From contig WION01000180.1 in assembly GCA_015039365.1 (NCBI GenBank), positions 1 through 64,000 of the forward strand: a stretch of DNA of 64,000 bases. The letters run 5' to 3'. Position numbers and translations under genes: made by a program. A model generated the notes under the pieces. It was not told the DNA's origin and searched no databases. It saw only the letters and a list, made by a program, of their open reading frames with translations. Source of the stretch: Amanita rubescens (taxonomy: Eukaryota; Basidiomycota; Agaricomycetes; Agaricales; Amanitaceae). Of the stretch, positions 1-11,845 are shown in pieces (within the stretch, counting starts at the first letter, position 1; every line of letters begins with the position of its first letter).

Positions 1-1375
1 TGTGCTAAATCGGGTGTTTCCGGGGCCCCATTCATGCCACGGAACCTCAGTCGCATGGGACATTTGATTTCGGCCTTTGCCAAGACTTCCATCAATTCTT
101 CCGTAGTCTTTGATATATGTTTCGAGTGACCTATTGTGGACATAGAACAAGCCGAAATGGAGGGGGCTCCCGATGGGCATATTCTCATTACGGTATCCAA
201 CAGAAAGGGTCTGAACCCGAGAATCTGGCCCCGTTGTGAATTCTGTCCCGTGGGGAGGCTTGGCTAAAAACGGCCCGGAATGGGATGACAAAAATAGCAA
301 AGAACGGTCATCCAGCAGAGGTGGCATACGTAATGTCACCACATGGACGGGAATAGGATCGTCCGCGCAGGAGAACTTGTAAAGCAAGATAGCCCCGTCG
401 TCATCGATGGTGGTGATCATGAAAGCACGAGGGCTAATGAGCGCGAAATCCCAAGAAATAGGTGGTATGGGGTATTGATTTTCATCGGAATCCTGATTGA
501 TGTATGCATCGATGAGAAAGGTTAAAACGGTTTAGTAATCGTGACACATACGCTAAGAAGCTGGTCGGCTTCCCAGTTCCACAAGATCAAGCGAGTTTGG
601 AACCCCAATGTCAAAAACACGGCCAATACATCTGAGGCTATCTGCACAAAGGCGGTACTAATGCGGTGGCGAATGCTAAACGCAGCTCAGGCTCCTGAGC
701 TTTCGGGTGATGCCCCATGGTAGACATGGTCCGCAGATGTAATCGCATATTTCTCGACAAATCCTCCTGAAAGACACTAAGTTGATGATTAAGCGACGGC
801 TAGCGCAAAGGAGGAAATAGTCGCGTACGTGTCATCTTCTTCCAACAGTACTATCAGATCCTGTGTAGGATCTATGGCAAAATCTCGCAAGTCCATCTTG
901 ATGTCTTCATGGTAGACGGTATATCCTGGGCTCTTCGCACTTGGTAACCAAGCAAGGAACATGTCTTCGCCGTTCGTTTTCGCGAACACGCCGCCCACTA
1001 ATTCGTAGGCCGTACAATACCCCTGTACGTCCACATTGACATTGGACTTCCACTCCAAATCTCGCCATGCCTGTTGACTGTCTCTTAAAGCGCACAGGCG
1101 TTCGGCGTGGGAGGTTATTGCATCGCCGCAATCAACCATTTTATGCTTGAACAATTCGATGATATAGAGCAATTCGGAATCGCATTCGATAATTCTGTTC
1201 AGAGAACTGCAAACCTATGGACAGGAATGAGGAAAAGGCTTGGTTTCATCACGGTACGCACCAAACGACATTTGAGTAACTCTTCACAGCTCGAATGCCT
1301 AAGAATTTCGTGAAGTATCTCGCCTGGAAGCGACAAAAAGCCCGAGCGAGAGTTCATCTGTTGTGAATAACGCAT
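1..1375 (-). CDS. F-box domain protein, 3' end outside window
   Basis: Probable substrate receptor of an SCF ubiquitin ligase, of the large Agaricomycete F-box family. The ATG at 1375 opens a short exon with an F-box-like start (LPGEILHEILRHSS, then CEELLKCRLV). An intron of about 55 nt ends in tag near 1210, and the next exon reads CSSLNRIIECDSELLYIIEL. Downstream, AWRDLEWKSNVNVDV and the IDPTQDLIVLLEED stretch are typical of the family's WD-like C-terminal half. Reading continues through at least two more introns (about 790 and 510) into WDFALISPRAFM and GPFLAKPPHGTEF, and the frame is still open at base 1. The substrate cannot be inferred. Family assignment is by remembered resemblance; exon borders between 510 and 800 are the least certain part. 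Confidence 0.75.
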
Positions 1376-1468
1376 GGTGGAGGTGTTGAGTCAAGATTCA
1401 GCGGAGAAAAGATGCACTCCATCAGATGACTGAACAGATTTTGAATGAAATGAGATAGCATGTGGTGT

Positions 1469-1539
1469 GCATTGATGGTGTAGCGGTAACATTGGGTCTT
1501 CCCATGGCCTAGCTCCGGGTTCGACTCCCGGTCAATGCA
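1469..1539 (+). tRNA. tRNA-Gly (anticodon CCC)
   Basis: Full cloverleaf. The acceptor stem GCATTGA pairs with TCAATGC and the discriminator is A. The D stem GTGT pairs with ACAT using one G-T pair. The anticodon stem GGGTC pairs with GGCCT using two G-T pairs and presents loop TTCCCAT with anticodon CCC, which reads GGG. The T arm is CCGGG-TTCGACT-CCCGG. There is no intron. It lies between the divergent F-box gene and the 3' end of the G-alpha gene. Confidence 0.9.
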
Positions 1540-1540
1540 A

Positions 1541-1547
1541 TTTTTTT
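1541..1547 (+). terminator. RNA polymerase III terminator of tRNA-Gly
   Basis: A run of seven T residues starts one base after the tRNA discriminator base, the usual Pol III stop signal. Confidence 0.8.
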
Positions 1548-1658
1548 ACTTCCCAATAGCGAAACATCGTCAAACTACGCTACATAAAGTATGCACAAAT
1601 TAGCTTAGAGATACAATAACATTATACGCGATATTCAATGCCCTTATATACTTGCATA

Positions 1659-3718
1659 TTAAACCAATGCTCGAATCTCCTTTAAGTGCTGAATGGTGAT
1701 GGTGTCACGAACTGTAATATAGGTTAGAGGTGTCGAGGGCGAACAACTGTGTTCTTACTTTGGTCCAGTAAAAGTCCCGTTGCATGCGTATCCTGCCGAA
1801 AGGAACCGTTAAATGGAAATAACTTTGATTTTGACTTGAACCTACGACAGCGGATGTAGAATAGCAAAGAAAACGGCGCTCAACAGGTGATAGCCTCTTC
1901 TACAGGGAATTGAGTCAAAACATAGGATAACCTCAATGAGTAAACGTCGCACCTGATACCCCTTGAACTTGGCAATGAAAACTATGCAAAGGTGACTCAG
2001 GCGTGATAGTACAAGGAATGAAAATACTATCGTACACTCGGTAACTTCTTCCACGTTATTCACGCCTGTATAGTTGGCGATGTAGTCCGTAACCCGTGCG
2101 CCGGATTCCAACGTCTTTTTCAGAAGATCCGTCTAATGGTACAACGTCAGCCAGCAGCAGCCGCGACACCGTATATAATGACGTACTTTGTTGAAGAATA
2201 GTATCAACTCTGCATTCCCCAGGATTTTATTAGAGCATATTTCTTTCCATAGTTTTGTACTGTCCTCCTGATAAAGATTCAGGCGGAACCCGCAGGACGA
2301 GGAACAAACTCTTACAAGTCGATTAATGGTGGAATCTTCTTCCAGGTACTGGTTAAATGCCAGTGGTGCCAAAAATATGATAGCTTGAACTAAAAATGAT
2401 TATGAGAACGACATCGTTATAACCACGAGACATAATAATACCATCATCAAAAAAAGACGCCCAGGTAGCGCGCTATACCGATATCAGCACACGAAAATCC
2501 AGACACGTTTCGCCTAACCGAGTACTTGCTACCGCCCACATCTGTTATGTAGTAGAAAGATCCAGCTTGGGATCCTACCCATCGTCAGTCATTGTAGACA
2601 ATTCTCACAAGGTTTGGTTACCTGTTTCAAGATGAAAGATGTGTTCTTCTGCACCAATTGTCCTGATGCGAGCACGGATGATGTCCTCTATTATCTGGGT
2701 GAATTACGAGCTCAAATGATCTTTGCTACTACTTACGATCAGTTGGCTCATAATTAAGAGCCGTTATACGATCAATATCATCTAGAAATCTGACTGAAGG
2801 TAAATCATTGGCCACGATTCGTAGCGACGATGAAGTAGCTCACGAGGTGCCAACCCCGCCCATGTGCAATTTAGAATATTGATCCATAAGAGTCTTGACG
2901 TTCGGCTGCTGCCACAGCTCGTTGACCGTGTCTTTCGAGGCTGCCAACACGATCGAGGGGTCCAACTCCGAACGTCGCCTGTATTCCGGAGTGGAGCTTT
3001 TCAGAATATTTCGTAACCGGTCTTGCCAACCAGTGCTGGCACGAACACAAGTGTCTCTTACACCAATATCAGGACAGATCAGCTCAATAAGCCGTGTTTC
3101 GATAAAGAGAAGAGGCGAGAACTTGAGACGAAAATTTTTATACGTTGATAATTAGCAATTTCAGCTGAATCAATGTTCGGCAGCCGTTCTATATGCTTCA
3201 ACTCCAGGATATCGAGAATCGTCCGGATTTGACTACCAGCGTATATTGGTCAGAAAGGGGACAAGCTCTTAGGGTGAAGGAAACGTACCTTAAGACGTTT
3301 AGGTGTATAACGAGCCTCCACATGGACCTATCGGTGTTGAATTGTTTTGGGGCAAACGCGAGCTGAAAATCTGTGTCCATGTAAGCAATAGCACCGACGA
3401 CCAAGAAAAGGAGTGGGCATACTCTTCAATACGGAGCTCTGGGCAGTAACTTTGTATTAAGGCAAGACTGACGTGTCAAGGGGATATATTGCGAACCTTT
3501 CCGGACTCCGATTGACCTGCATGCAGAACCGATGAACACGTCGAGTAAGATACATCACGGATAGACAGACCTAGAAGCAGCAATCGCGTTGCCTTTTTCT
3601 TTTGTTCCAATGCTTTCTTCGACTCGGATAAAAGAGTGGTTATACTTGCAGAGTCTTGTGTAACCGTGTCGTCTTGATTGCCGGCATTACGGTTGATACA
3701 AGGATTAGGGAAAAACAT
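1659..3718 (-). CDS. Heterotrimeric G-protein alpha subunit, intron-rich
   Basis: GTP-binding alpha subunit that couples membrane receptors to intracellular signalling. All five G boxes are visible once about nine short introns are removed: P-loop GQSESGKSS (split by introns near 3550 and 3490), the Arg-containing switch I segment IRARIRTIGAEEH (about 2680), switch II DVGGSKYS-RATW (about 2530-2470), NKTD (about 2190, split by an intron), and TSAV-DTHAT near the C-terminus (about 1850-1760). The helical domain spans about 3400-2720. The C-terminus is the recognisable IRDTITIQHLKEIRALV. The first in-frame ATG I can defend is at 3718; an upstream non-coding or tiny exon is possible. No N-terminal MG myristoylation motif is visible at this start, and the G-1 motif has Ser-Ser instead of Ser-Thr. 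Such divergent paralogues are common in basidiomycetes. Coordinates are of the whole split gene. Confidence 0.88.
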
Positions 3719-5092
3719 CTCCAAGTTGGTTTCAAAGTCTTTCAAGTTGGATGGGTGCCACGCGGTGACCCGTAACGAGCAACGGGAGGGGATGGAGATG
3801 GTGGAATAGACAGCCGCGGGATTATTTAAAAGGTCAAAAAAAAAGGAGATGGCATCCGAACAAAGCGCTGTTTTTGTTCAGGGATAACTTGCAAGGGTCC
3901 GTCAAGGTACTAGTCTGTTGCGCTTGTTTGATTACTGATTGTGACCGTATTAGGCTAAAGCTTACGTATAGCATACGGTGGCCGCAAACCGGCTATCTAT
4001 CATAAATAAGTATTGCACCGAGTCGTGTGTCCTTTGTGGGTGTCGATCTCAAAATAAGTATCATGGATATTTGACTATCGACTCATGGCTACGCGCCCAA
4101 GACCACATCTTTATTGGAATTGACGCTGCGAAGTTTTGCTCATATATGGCAAGTTACGGCACTGGAGATGGATCTTAAATATATTCTCATGTTAGGGTTG
4201 AATGACTTATCAAAATCTGACATGTCCATATTTGGTCATCCAAGTAAAGCAGTTGCACGGCCCCCGGCGCAATAAGTTATTGAGTACGGTGAAACCGAAA
4301 AGAATACCGAAGACGAAACGAGCTTCGAATCACCCCGTGACTCGCCGCGATACTATTGGGGACATAACTGCCTTTTGGCTAGGCCGCTAGCCAGGAAAAA
4401 AAACTTCGGCAGCTTTTGCGTATTGTCAATATGGCATTTTAATCAATGGCCGGTTATTGCAACGGCCTACATCGAGGCGTCCCTCATCGTGTGGTGGACC
4501 CTAGTAGGTCCTAGTCGGGCCAATAAGAATGACTGCAAAGACATCGTTCATTCCAAAAGCTACGTCACTCACCCGAGATCGGTATAGCTTCCAATCGCTA
4601 GCCACGGCCCACAACCTCCATGATAGTTACAACACGAGGAACTGAAACCTGGCAACAGAGTTATCCCAATGGAGAATACTATAACCTCGGAACTTCGGCA
4701 GGTAAGAAGTTGTCCATTGTCTACGGTGCCCGGATACTAATCGCGTTGCATGACAGAAAGGGTCAGCGGCTCCAGTGTATGAGACGCGTTGGCAATAAAG
4801 AAGCCATCGCATAGATACTTTGCATATAAAATACGGTCTCGGAATGCAAAGTTCCGAGATTGATATCCGATGCCTTCAATATACGCGCCGAGCAAAAATC
4901 AAGCATGTCATGGGTCGTTATGGACACTGATCAAACATACCCAATATGAATCAGGGAAGTGTCAGTGAAGCATAGACGGAAACCCTGGGTAGACCGATAG
5001 TTTGGTCTGAAACTCCTATATTTTAGATAACGAGCAATTAGATATATCGAACATAAGCACAAGGCCAAAAAAAGAAGTAGGGATATCACATT
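3719..5092. other. Intergenic stretch, no supported gene
   Basis: Only short open frames of 60-70 codons occur on both strands. None shows a recognisable domain, codon bias or splice-joined continuation. It separates the 5' end of the G-alpha gene from the 3' end of PMS1 and presumably holds the G-alpha promoter. No inverted repeat or LTR remnant was noticed. Confidence 0.5.
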
Positions 5093-8000
5093 TCACATCC
5101 CTTCCAACGACGACCAAATGACCGTCCGTGGCTTTCGCCTCGGGTCATCCTGGCACAAGTCAAAGAGATGCCGCATGGTTGGCCGTCCATGAGGGCAGTT
5201 CCAAGGTTGCTCTATTGTGCCCATGTGCTGAACCACGGTGGTCATCTGACTCTTATTCAGCGGCATTCCTATCATTACGCTCTTCCGGCAAGCCCTCATT
5301 GCGAACATCGCACGGGCTTTAGAGCATCTCACTACGTTACCAGACGGCTGGTCCCTCATCAAGTTCAGAAGTTCTTCCAAATCTGTCAAACGTCAGCCAC
5401 TGTCACCCCGAAAATGAACGGTGGCTTGCCTGCCATCCCAAACTCGGTACTTTTGCTGACAGGGAAGGCGGTAACTTTAAGCTTGGAACCCTGACCCACA
5501 GCTGCTGTTTCATCCACCGCCAGCTCAAACCCGTTCTGCTGCAACATGTGCATGTTTTCAATTGCAATGAGCTCATCTGCCGCCGTCAGCTCTAATGGGC
5601 GGGGTCTGTGCGTCCCAGTCAGCGTCGCCTGATATATGCCAGATGTACACACCTAAAAAGCTTCTGAGACTGGATTCTTGTCGTTTGCTGCAACGTCTCA
5701 AAGTTGTACTTCTCATCAGAAGCATGCTGGTCTACGATGAAGAGGTCATCCATCTGATCTCTTTCCCCGCCGTCATCACACGCCGCCGCCTTTTGCCTTC
5801 GTACAATGATAAAACCAAGGTTGAACTGCCCGATAATGTCCATATTTGCAAAATCGGCCTTGTCAAGAACCCGCGCCAGAGCACGCGTTGCACTCTCATT
5901 ATCTTCCGTATTTGCCACGCCAGCATCAGCTGAAACCTTGCTTGATACACACGGAGCATCTTCGGCACCGACTACTTGATTCCGTAACCGGGTCCACGCG
6001 GAAGTTAATCGTTCGATATCAAACCGTAATGTCACGTTTCCAGATGCTGTGTCTGAGCCACGAATAATTTCAGGACGCTGACCCGATTGTTTCGTTGACG
6101 TTTCAGATGCCAAATCCTGTTCATCATCCATCTCGATAACTTTGGATGCCGGGTGGTGTTCGGGTGGTGCAGTCGTGGAACTCATCGATGGAATGGCATC
6201 CTCCATGACAGTATCACTGTCGGACCTTGTCCGTGTCTTGTCTACGCTGCCTACAGGTCGTTGGTCCTCGCGTACACAATAGTTTTGATCCTGGGGCCGA
6301 TAATCTCAAAGCTGGGTCTTCTATCTCGTCCTTTCCGTACGTCCTTGCCAGGTGTCCTGACTTTGTCAACGCCTTCCATGTCTTCCGCGTCCATCTCTTC
6401 GTCCCTAGCAGGTGGTTCCTTTTTCGACGACGCAGCCGTAGCCAGGAGGCCACCTCTGGCAAACCCGGCCAGCCGATTACGCAGGCTATCCAGAGAGGTC
6501 ATACCTGCCCCGCTCTTACTGGGAGGCTTGCGGGCAGGCTTGCTCGCGCTGGTACTGGCGTCAGTTTGCGCATCCTCCACCTCCACCCTCCTCTTCTTCG
6601 TCGCTGGTTCCTCAGAAGCACCGTCGGGTTCTGGAAGATCATCAGACTCCTTTTCGGGTACGGGTGCTGTTTTTTTTCGGCCCCAAGCAGCTTGCGTCGT
6701 ATCCAGCACGACGGGTTTCTCGATCTCCTTTTCCTTGCTCCTCTCGGGGCGCTCTCCCTCGTCAACGTCCATATGGTCCAGCTTCTCCATAGAACGAGAT
6801 TTATCGACAATGTCCGTGTCCTTAGCTGGTTTTCTTACTTCTCCTTCTGTCTCAGCCTCGTCCATTCTAGACTTTTCGGGGCCAGCGGGAGAAGCTTGCG
6901 CTGCCTCAACTTCATTTGGTACAGGGAGCGGTTTAGGTCGAGGCAACTTTTCGCCAGCTGTTCTCTCCGGCTCTGGCAGTTTTTCATTATCCTCGGAAGT
7001 TGCCGGAATAGGTAACAATTGCGACTTGTCGTTAGCTGGTATTCTCCTTTCCTCCTGGGTATCGGCCTCTTCTGTTATGGCGACGGCGGGAGCTGCTTGC
7101 GCTCCACCAACTTCATCTGCAACTGGCTCAGGGAGAAATAATGGTTCGCCTGCTACACTTCCTGGCGGCAAAGCCTTTTCCTTTTCCTTATCCTTGGAAC
7201 TTGTCGGTGTAGGTAACGACTGTGACTTGATCAAACCAGAGCCTGCCTTGAGATTCAGCCGTTTCGAAAAAGGACTATCGAACGTCGTTTGCGTGAGAGC
7301 TCGCTGAGACATCGGAGTCGGATTGAGATCAAAAGTAGACCGATGCGATGAAAACTCGGTTTCGAGAGCAACCTAGAAACATGAGTTTGTTACATGTATT
7401 ACAGTAACCGTTGCGCCTACCTTGAGAGCATCAATCAGCTTCCCTTCACTCTGGAGAAAGATGGTACGCTTATCAGGGCTGACGTTGATGTCGCAACATT
7501 CTAGAGGAATCTTAGATCGTTTCGTTCTGATAGGCGGCTAAATGACCCACCGGTTGGGACAATAAAGTCTGCCAAAATAAACGGTGCCTGGTTGGCATTG
7601 AACGTTCTATAAACCTCATTGAATCCCTTCTGCACTTTGGTTAAATTGCACGGCCGCCCGTTGACATAGAAAAACTGTCTATCCGTCCCTGTTCGGCCCG
7701 CCCCAACGGAGAACTTAGAAATCAGACCCTTTACTTGAATAGGAATGGTGTCATCATTATTGTCATCGTCGCATAGCCCCTGAGTTTGGGAACCTGGCTC
7801 AGCATGTCTGTCTCTGATCCGCCTCAAAGCTGATTTCTCCTGCTGGAAACGGAAGCTCAGGTTCAGCTCGACCATGTTTTCCATCGCTTTGGGACCCCAG
7901 AGAGCTGTTAGAGATGCCTTGAACGACGAAGTGCCGCTCGTTTTGATTTGGTCGATTTTCTTTCTTAAAGTGATGAGCCTTGGTGGATAGTTGGTCGGAA

Positions 8001-8846
8001 ATAGGGCACCTCTTACCCATTTTCTTGTTGGTTGCTGACCGTAAGCCTCGTCCCGCGTCCTGAGCCATCCATGCCTGCACAAGGACCCAAAGCATATGCG
8101 TTTAACAGGCCAAGGGCTTTGCCAAACTCTCGTTTCATGTTCCTTTGCAATTCCTTCCTGCGGACGGGCAGTTGAGCGAATAACCCTGTGAATTGTACAG
8201 TTGTTCCTCGCTACAATATGATATTGTCAACCTTGTTTTATGGGGAGATGCCACTGGCCCAAGCTTACTTGTCTAGCTACTTTCGTCTTCTTTGCTACCT
8301 TTCCACTGTGCTCCAAGTCCAGCTGGATACCCATGGGGCCGCTCGTCGCCGTAATGACGGTAACGTTATCGCACAAAGCGCAAAGGGAGGAAAGAGCCTC
8401 TCCCCGAAAACCGAAACTGCGGACAGTAGAGAGGTCGTCAAAGGTAGCTAGTTTAGAGGTGTAATACTTCAAGCCTGCAATCAAAACACTAGTAATCGAC
8501 AAGGGAATTGCCCAAGACGCGCCGAAGACGTACCGACACTCTCCCAATCTTTCCCGGCAATACCACATCCATTGTCAATGACTTCAACGCTTGTTACACC
8601 ATACTGCTTGAAGCGCACCTCTGAATGACGCGCGAAACCAAAGATGAGTGCTCAAACACGAAAAAGCACGTCCAACCGTGACGGACCTATGCTTGTCGCG
8701 CCTGCATCCAAGCTGTTCTCCACGAGTTCCTTGACAGCCGTCTGAAGATCTATCACGACCTGACCAGACGATATCCTGTGTATGGATGCCTTGTCGAGCG
8801 CTTTGATTCTGGAAGTATCTTCAGTTGTTGACTCGGAATTTTCCAT
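5093..8846 (-). CDS. PMS1: DNA mismatch-repair protein PMS1 (MutL family; PMS2 of mammals)
   Basis: MutL-type ATPase and latent endonuclease that works with MLH1 after mismatch recognition by MutS homologues in the nucleus. The ATG at 8846 begins [16 protein letters not shown] ATPase motifs follow in order: [12 protein letters not shown] (about 8720), DNGCGI (about 8575) and [10 protein letters not shown] (about 8410). A DNA-binding transducer domain runs about 8150-7400 (VNGRPCN near 7650; the C-D-I-N-V segment near 7495). A long, charged, disordered linker spans about 7312-6150. The C-terminal endonuclease domain carries the metal site [12 protein letters not shown] (about 5715), the ACR motif, CPHGRPT (about 5170) and stop at 5093. 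The catalytic motifs identify PMS1 rather than MLH1, which has a different C-terminal end. At least five short introns interrupt the gene. The long plus-strand frames opposite the linker are shadows. Confidence 0.95.
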
Positions 8847-9303
8847 GATTGCAAGTGCCGAACGCAAATGAAGTTTACTACTTAGTATTTTGTGTCGCGC
8901 ACCAAGTAAGAGTCATCACAACAAACCCCAACTTCCCGGCAACGTCCGGCGCCGATGTGAGCGGCAGATGTCGGCGAGGCGGGCCGGTGGTGACATGTCA
9001 TCCCCAGAACAAGAATGTCAGTAAGCGCCGGCGCCAGAGATTGGGGAGCAGAAGTATCTTCGACCCCTATCGCCGCTACCATCTTCTAGGGTGCGACATT
9101 TGAATTTTGTAGCCAGGCACAAGCGAAATGACGGGGACAGAACGAGTCTTTGCAATGGCATCATACTACCGCTGCCACAGTCCAAGGTAGGATGAAGCGA
9201 TGACAGGACGTCATGCGGTCTTGATGTCGGACTTTCCACGGCGATGGCAGTTGTAGATACTTAATAGATATGAAGGGCATCAAAAGTTGATCTTTGGCTT
9301 GCC
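8847..9303. promoter_or_regulatory. Shared divergent promoter region (PMS1 / membrane protein)
   Basis: 457 bp separates the start codons of PMS1 (minus strand, 8846) and the membrane-protein gene (plus strand, 9304). No convincing gene lies in it; the small frames are GC-rich shadows. It must hold both promoters and 5' leaders. I see no clear TATA element. Confidence 0.5.
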
Positions 9304-11349
9304 ATGTCATTCTATCCAGCTGATTACAGGTCTCAGATTTATGCGGGAACTCTTCCGACTTCTCGCAGGCAGGGACAGAGGCAACAACGTGACTTTTCCA
9401 ATCCAAGAGAGCCAATCGCAAATGACCAGCCCCAACAGCAAGAGCCTCCGCATCCAAGCTGGCACATGCCGCTGGCGTTCCCAGGGAACTACTTCGATCC
9501 TTTCACGGCCGACCCTATCCTGACCACTGCCAATGACATCGACGGCCTCGTCCGCGCATTCACCGCGGTGCCTCGCTTCCTGTACTTCTCAGTACTCCTG
9601 TTTCTACCTTTCTTCTATCACACACGTGTTCATCAAATATTCAATGGTGTACATTTGACGGAGAATGAAATCGCTTCTCATTACGTAGGCGGCCCTCCAG
9701 CCGGTTCTTGGAGGCCCAAACACTGGGACGAAGTAAAGCTTTCCTGGACTGACTTCATCGATTCCACACTGAAAGAGTGGAGCACTCTCAACATCGTATC
9801 AGTGTTGCTCCTTTCGTGAGTCTAAGAAGTTCGTGAAAATCTCTGAAGACTGACCAAATTCGAGGGCCATTTATAACCTCCTCCAGTTGGGCGGATCAGG
9901 GAGCCATTTCATACAATGCACAGCACTCATGTCACTCATCAGCGCCCTCACGAGTCTTGTCTTCGGCTGCTTGTATGTCATCAGATTTGAAACGATGCGC
10001 AGACCCCATAAAGCAATGCAGTGGGCCCAGGTCAAAGGCGGTCCTCATTGACGTCATAATGAACCTTTCTTCTAACATTATTCTTAGAACGCGCTTCATT
10101 CTTCCCGTAACACCTTGTGGAACGTTTTTGTTCTACTTTCCCTTCCCTTCGTCTGGCTCGCGTGGTATCGCCCCTATTTTTCTATGTATACTTGACCTTA
10201 CAACGCCTTCCAGGTCCATCATTCTCTTTATCATATGTCTCATGTCTGTCATTTGGCAAACATCAGGCCAACCCACCAACACTCACAGCCTTACCCCCCT
10301 CCCCTTGGATGTCAAAATCATTACATCCGCTTTCCTCTTCATCGGTTTACTCCATCTTTGCCTCATCCTAGTAACTTTTTCGCAGTATGGTGACATTGAC
10401 GAGGCCTGGAGCAAGCGATTCAAACATCTTGTCCAGGGGGCAGCGCTGGTAAATGGACCTGTGGCACGAGGCCCTTCCACAGCATGGCCTACCGCAGCAG
10501 GAGTAACAGCTCTGCCACGGATGTCACCACCGCAGGTGAATCCATATAGTCATACCAGCGGGCCACATCGAGCTTCTCGTATGTCATCAATACCGATTTT
10601 TCCCATTCGTGGAGCTTCATCGTCCGTTAGCCAGTTATGCCTCACCACCTGGCTACCTTAATCATGATAATTGGTACATGTTACCCTACGAAGCCCCAAC
10701 ACAGACCCCACAACCAGTGGTGATATACGCCGGTTCGGAGGAAACATCCGAAACTCGCCACTCCCCAGCGCCTTACAGGCAAGGACGACGTGGCCCCCAC
10801 AGGCGAGAACGACACCGGCATCGCTATTCGGAGGATTCCAGCGAAGAAAGCGAACCACATCCCTCAGCTTCTCATCACAGGAATGAACCAACACAAGCTC
10901 GATATCACCGCTCTGAAGATTCGAGCGAAGACACGTTGCAAATTCCCTCACCTGAGCGTCGGGGGATCCAATCGCGGCGAAGACGACGACGACGACGACG
11001 ATCACGAGGTTCCGTAGAGTCAACTCATCGTCCTTCCCGCCCGGTTGTACAATTTGCCACAACGCCATCTTCGCGTACCACTGACCGGATGCCGCCCCCC
11101 TCTGGGTCGTCTACAGCCCTTCAGCATAATCAAACACAGAGGCAAGTGGAACTGGTCAGGGACGCACCCCTGTATGCCGACAACACGAGCTTGTACAGCA
11201 GCGGTGGTGATGGAAATCAAAATGATCCGGAGTTACGTCAGTCTGTTGCACCTCGGTCGCGACGCGGTACGTCGGACAACTTATCCTTGTCGGGCGTGAA
11301 CAATACGCCGCAGCCTGAACCTTCCCAGAATAGGGGCGTGAGTGTTTGA
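9304..11349 (+). CDS. Multi-pass membrane protein with disordered Arg/Ser-rich cytosolic tail
   Basis: Function unknown. The ATG at 9304 gives a Pro/Gln-rich N-terminus, then a conserved-looking soluble stretch (residues about 55-90), then hydrophobic segments: FLYFSVLLFLPFF, NIVSVLLLS joined over an intron to AIYNLLQLGG, CTALMSLISALTSLVFGC, NVFVLLSLPFVWLAW, IILFIICLMSVIW and IITSAFLFIGLLHLCLIL. That is about six membrane passes. Introns of about 50 nt near 9817, 10030 and 10160 keep the frame. The last exon (from about 10600) is polar and low-complexity, with RHRHR and DSSEES patches and an Arg run encoded by a CGA/GAC microsatellite near 10980-11005. The stop is at 11347-11349. A copia element begins only 70 bp downstream. 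This architecture recurs in Agaricomycetes as an uncharacterised protein; that statement is from memory. Confidence 0.75.
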
Positions 11350-11419
11350 GCTTCGGTGGCGGTGGGTGTGGCGAGATGTGTCCGATTTCCTTTCTATTGC
11401 GTGAACATAACATATGCAT

Positions 11420-11763
11420 TGTGGAAGAAAGCAAGCGCGTCGTTGGACTTAGGGGCCATGGCAGGCGCGACTTACCAAATATAGAAGGTACCCGTTATAG
11501 AAGTTATAGAACGGGCGTAGCCGCAAAGATCGGTTCGTCCATTTATTCTTTATATTGCTTACTTCCGCTACTGTACAGTTCCTATTTTATTGTGGCTTAG
11601 AGTACACACACACACCTCAGTCGTTCTCGTGCATCGACTGAGGTGAGTAGCTTACATCCCCACTTGTTATTTACTATATACTGATTCCCTGTAGTATATT
11701 TAGACTTCTACAGGTGAATACAGTCGTTCTCGTGCATCGACTGAGTATATTTAGACTTCTACA
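11420..11763 (+). repeat. 5' LTR of copia element
   Basis: 344 bp, TG...CA. Contains an internal CA microsatellite (about 11602-11613) and a 21-bp motif beginning CAGTCGTTCTCGTGC that occurs twice within the LTR. Differs from the 3' LTR at three bases plus one extra base near 11461. Confidence 0.97.
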
Positions 11764-11775
11764 GGTTATGGGCCC
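11764..11775 (+). other. Primer-binding site, half-tRNA-iMet type
   Basis: The 12 bases directly after the 5' LTR, GGTTATGGGCCC, are the exact complement of the usual eukaryotic initiator tRNA-Met anticodon stem-loop segment GGGCCCATAACC. This is internal tRNA sequence, not the 3' CCA end, so priming would use a tRNA cleaved in the anticodon loop, as known for Drosophila copia and yeast Ty5. Confidence 0.8.
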
Positions 11776-11845
11776 CGCTGCCTTGTAATTGCGCACAGAT
11801 TAAAATTTTCGCTACTCGAAGAACTTGCTCATATTGTCAAAAAAC

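Noticed and set aside
2460..2545. Frameshift in the switch II region of the G-alpha gene
   Set aside because: A GT donor two codons later (after the Y-S codons) restores the frame exactly at RATW, so no lesion is needed.
3978..4814. Four consecutive small plus-strand frames
   Set aside because: No shared splice structure, codon bias or domain; consistent with chance in intergenic DNA.
6153..7307. 384-codon plus-strand frame and overlapping frames opposite PMS1
   Set aside because: Antisense of the PMS1 low-complexity linker; Ser/Leu-rich composition mirrors the charged sense strand, and there is no domain.
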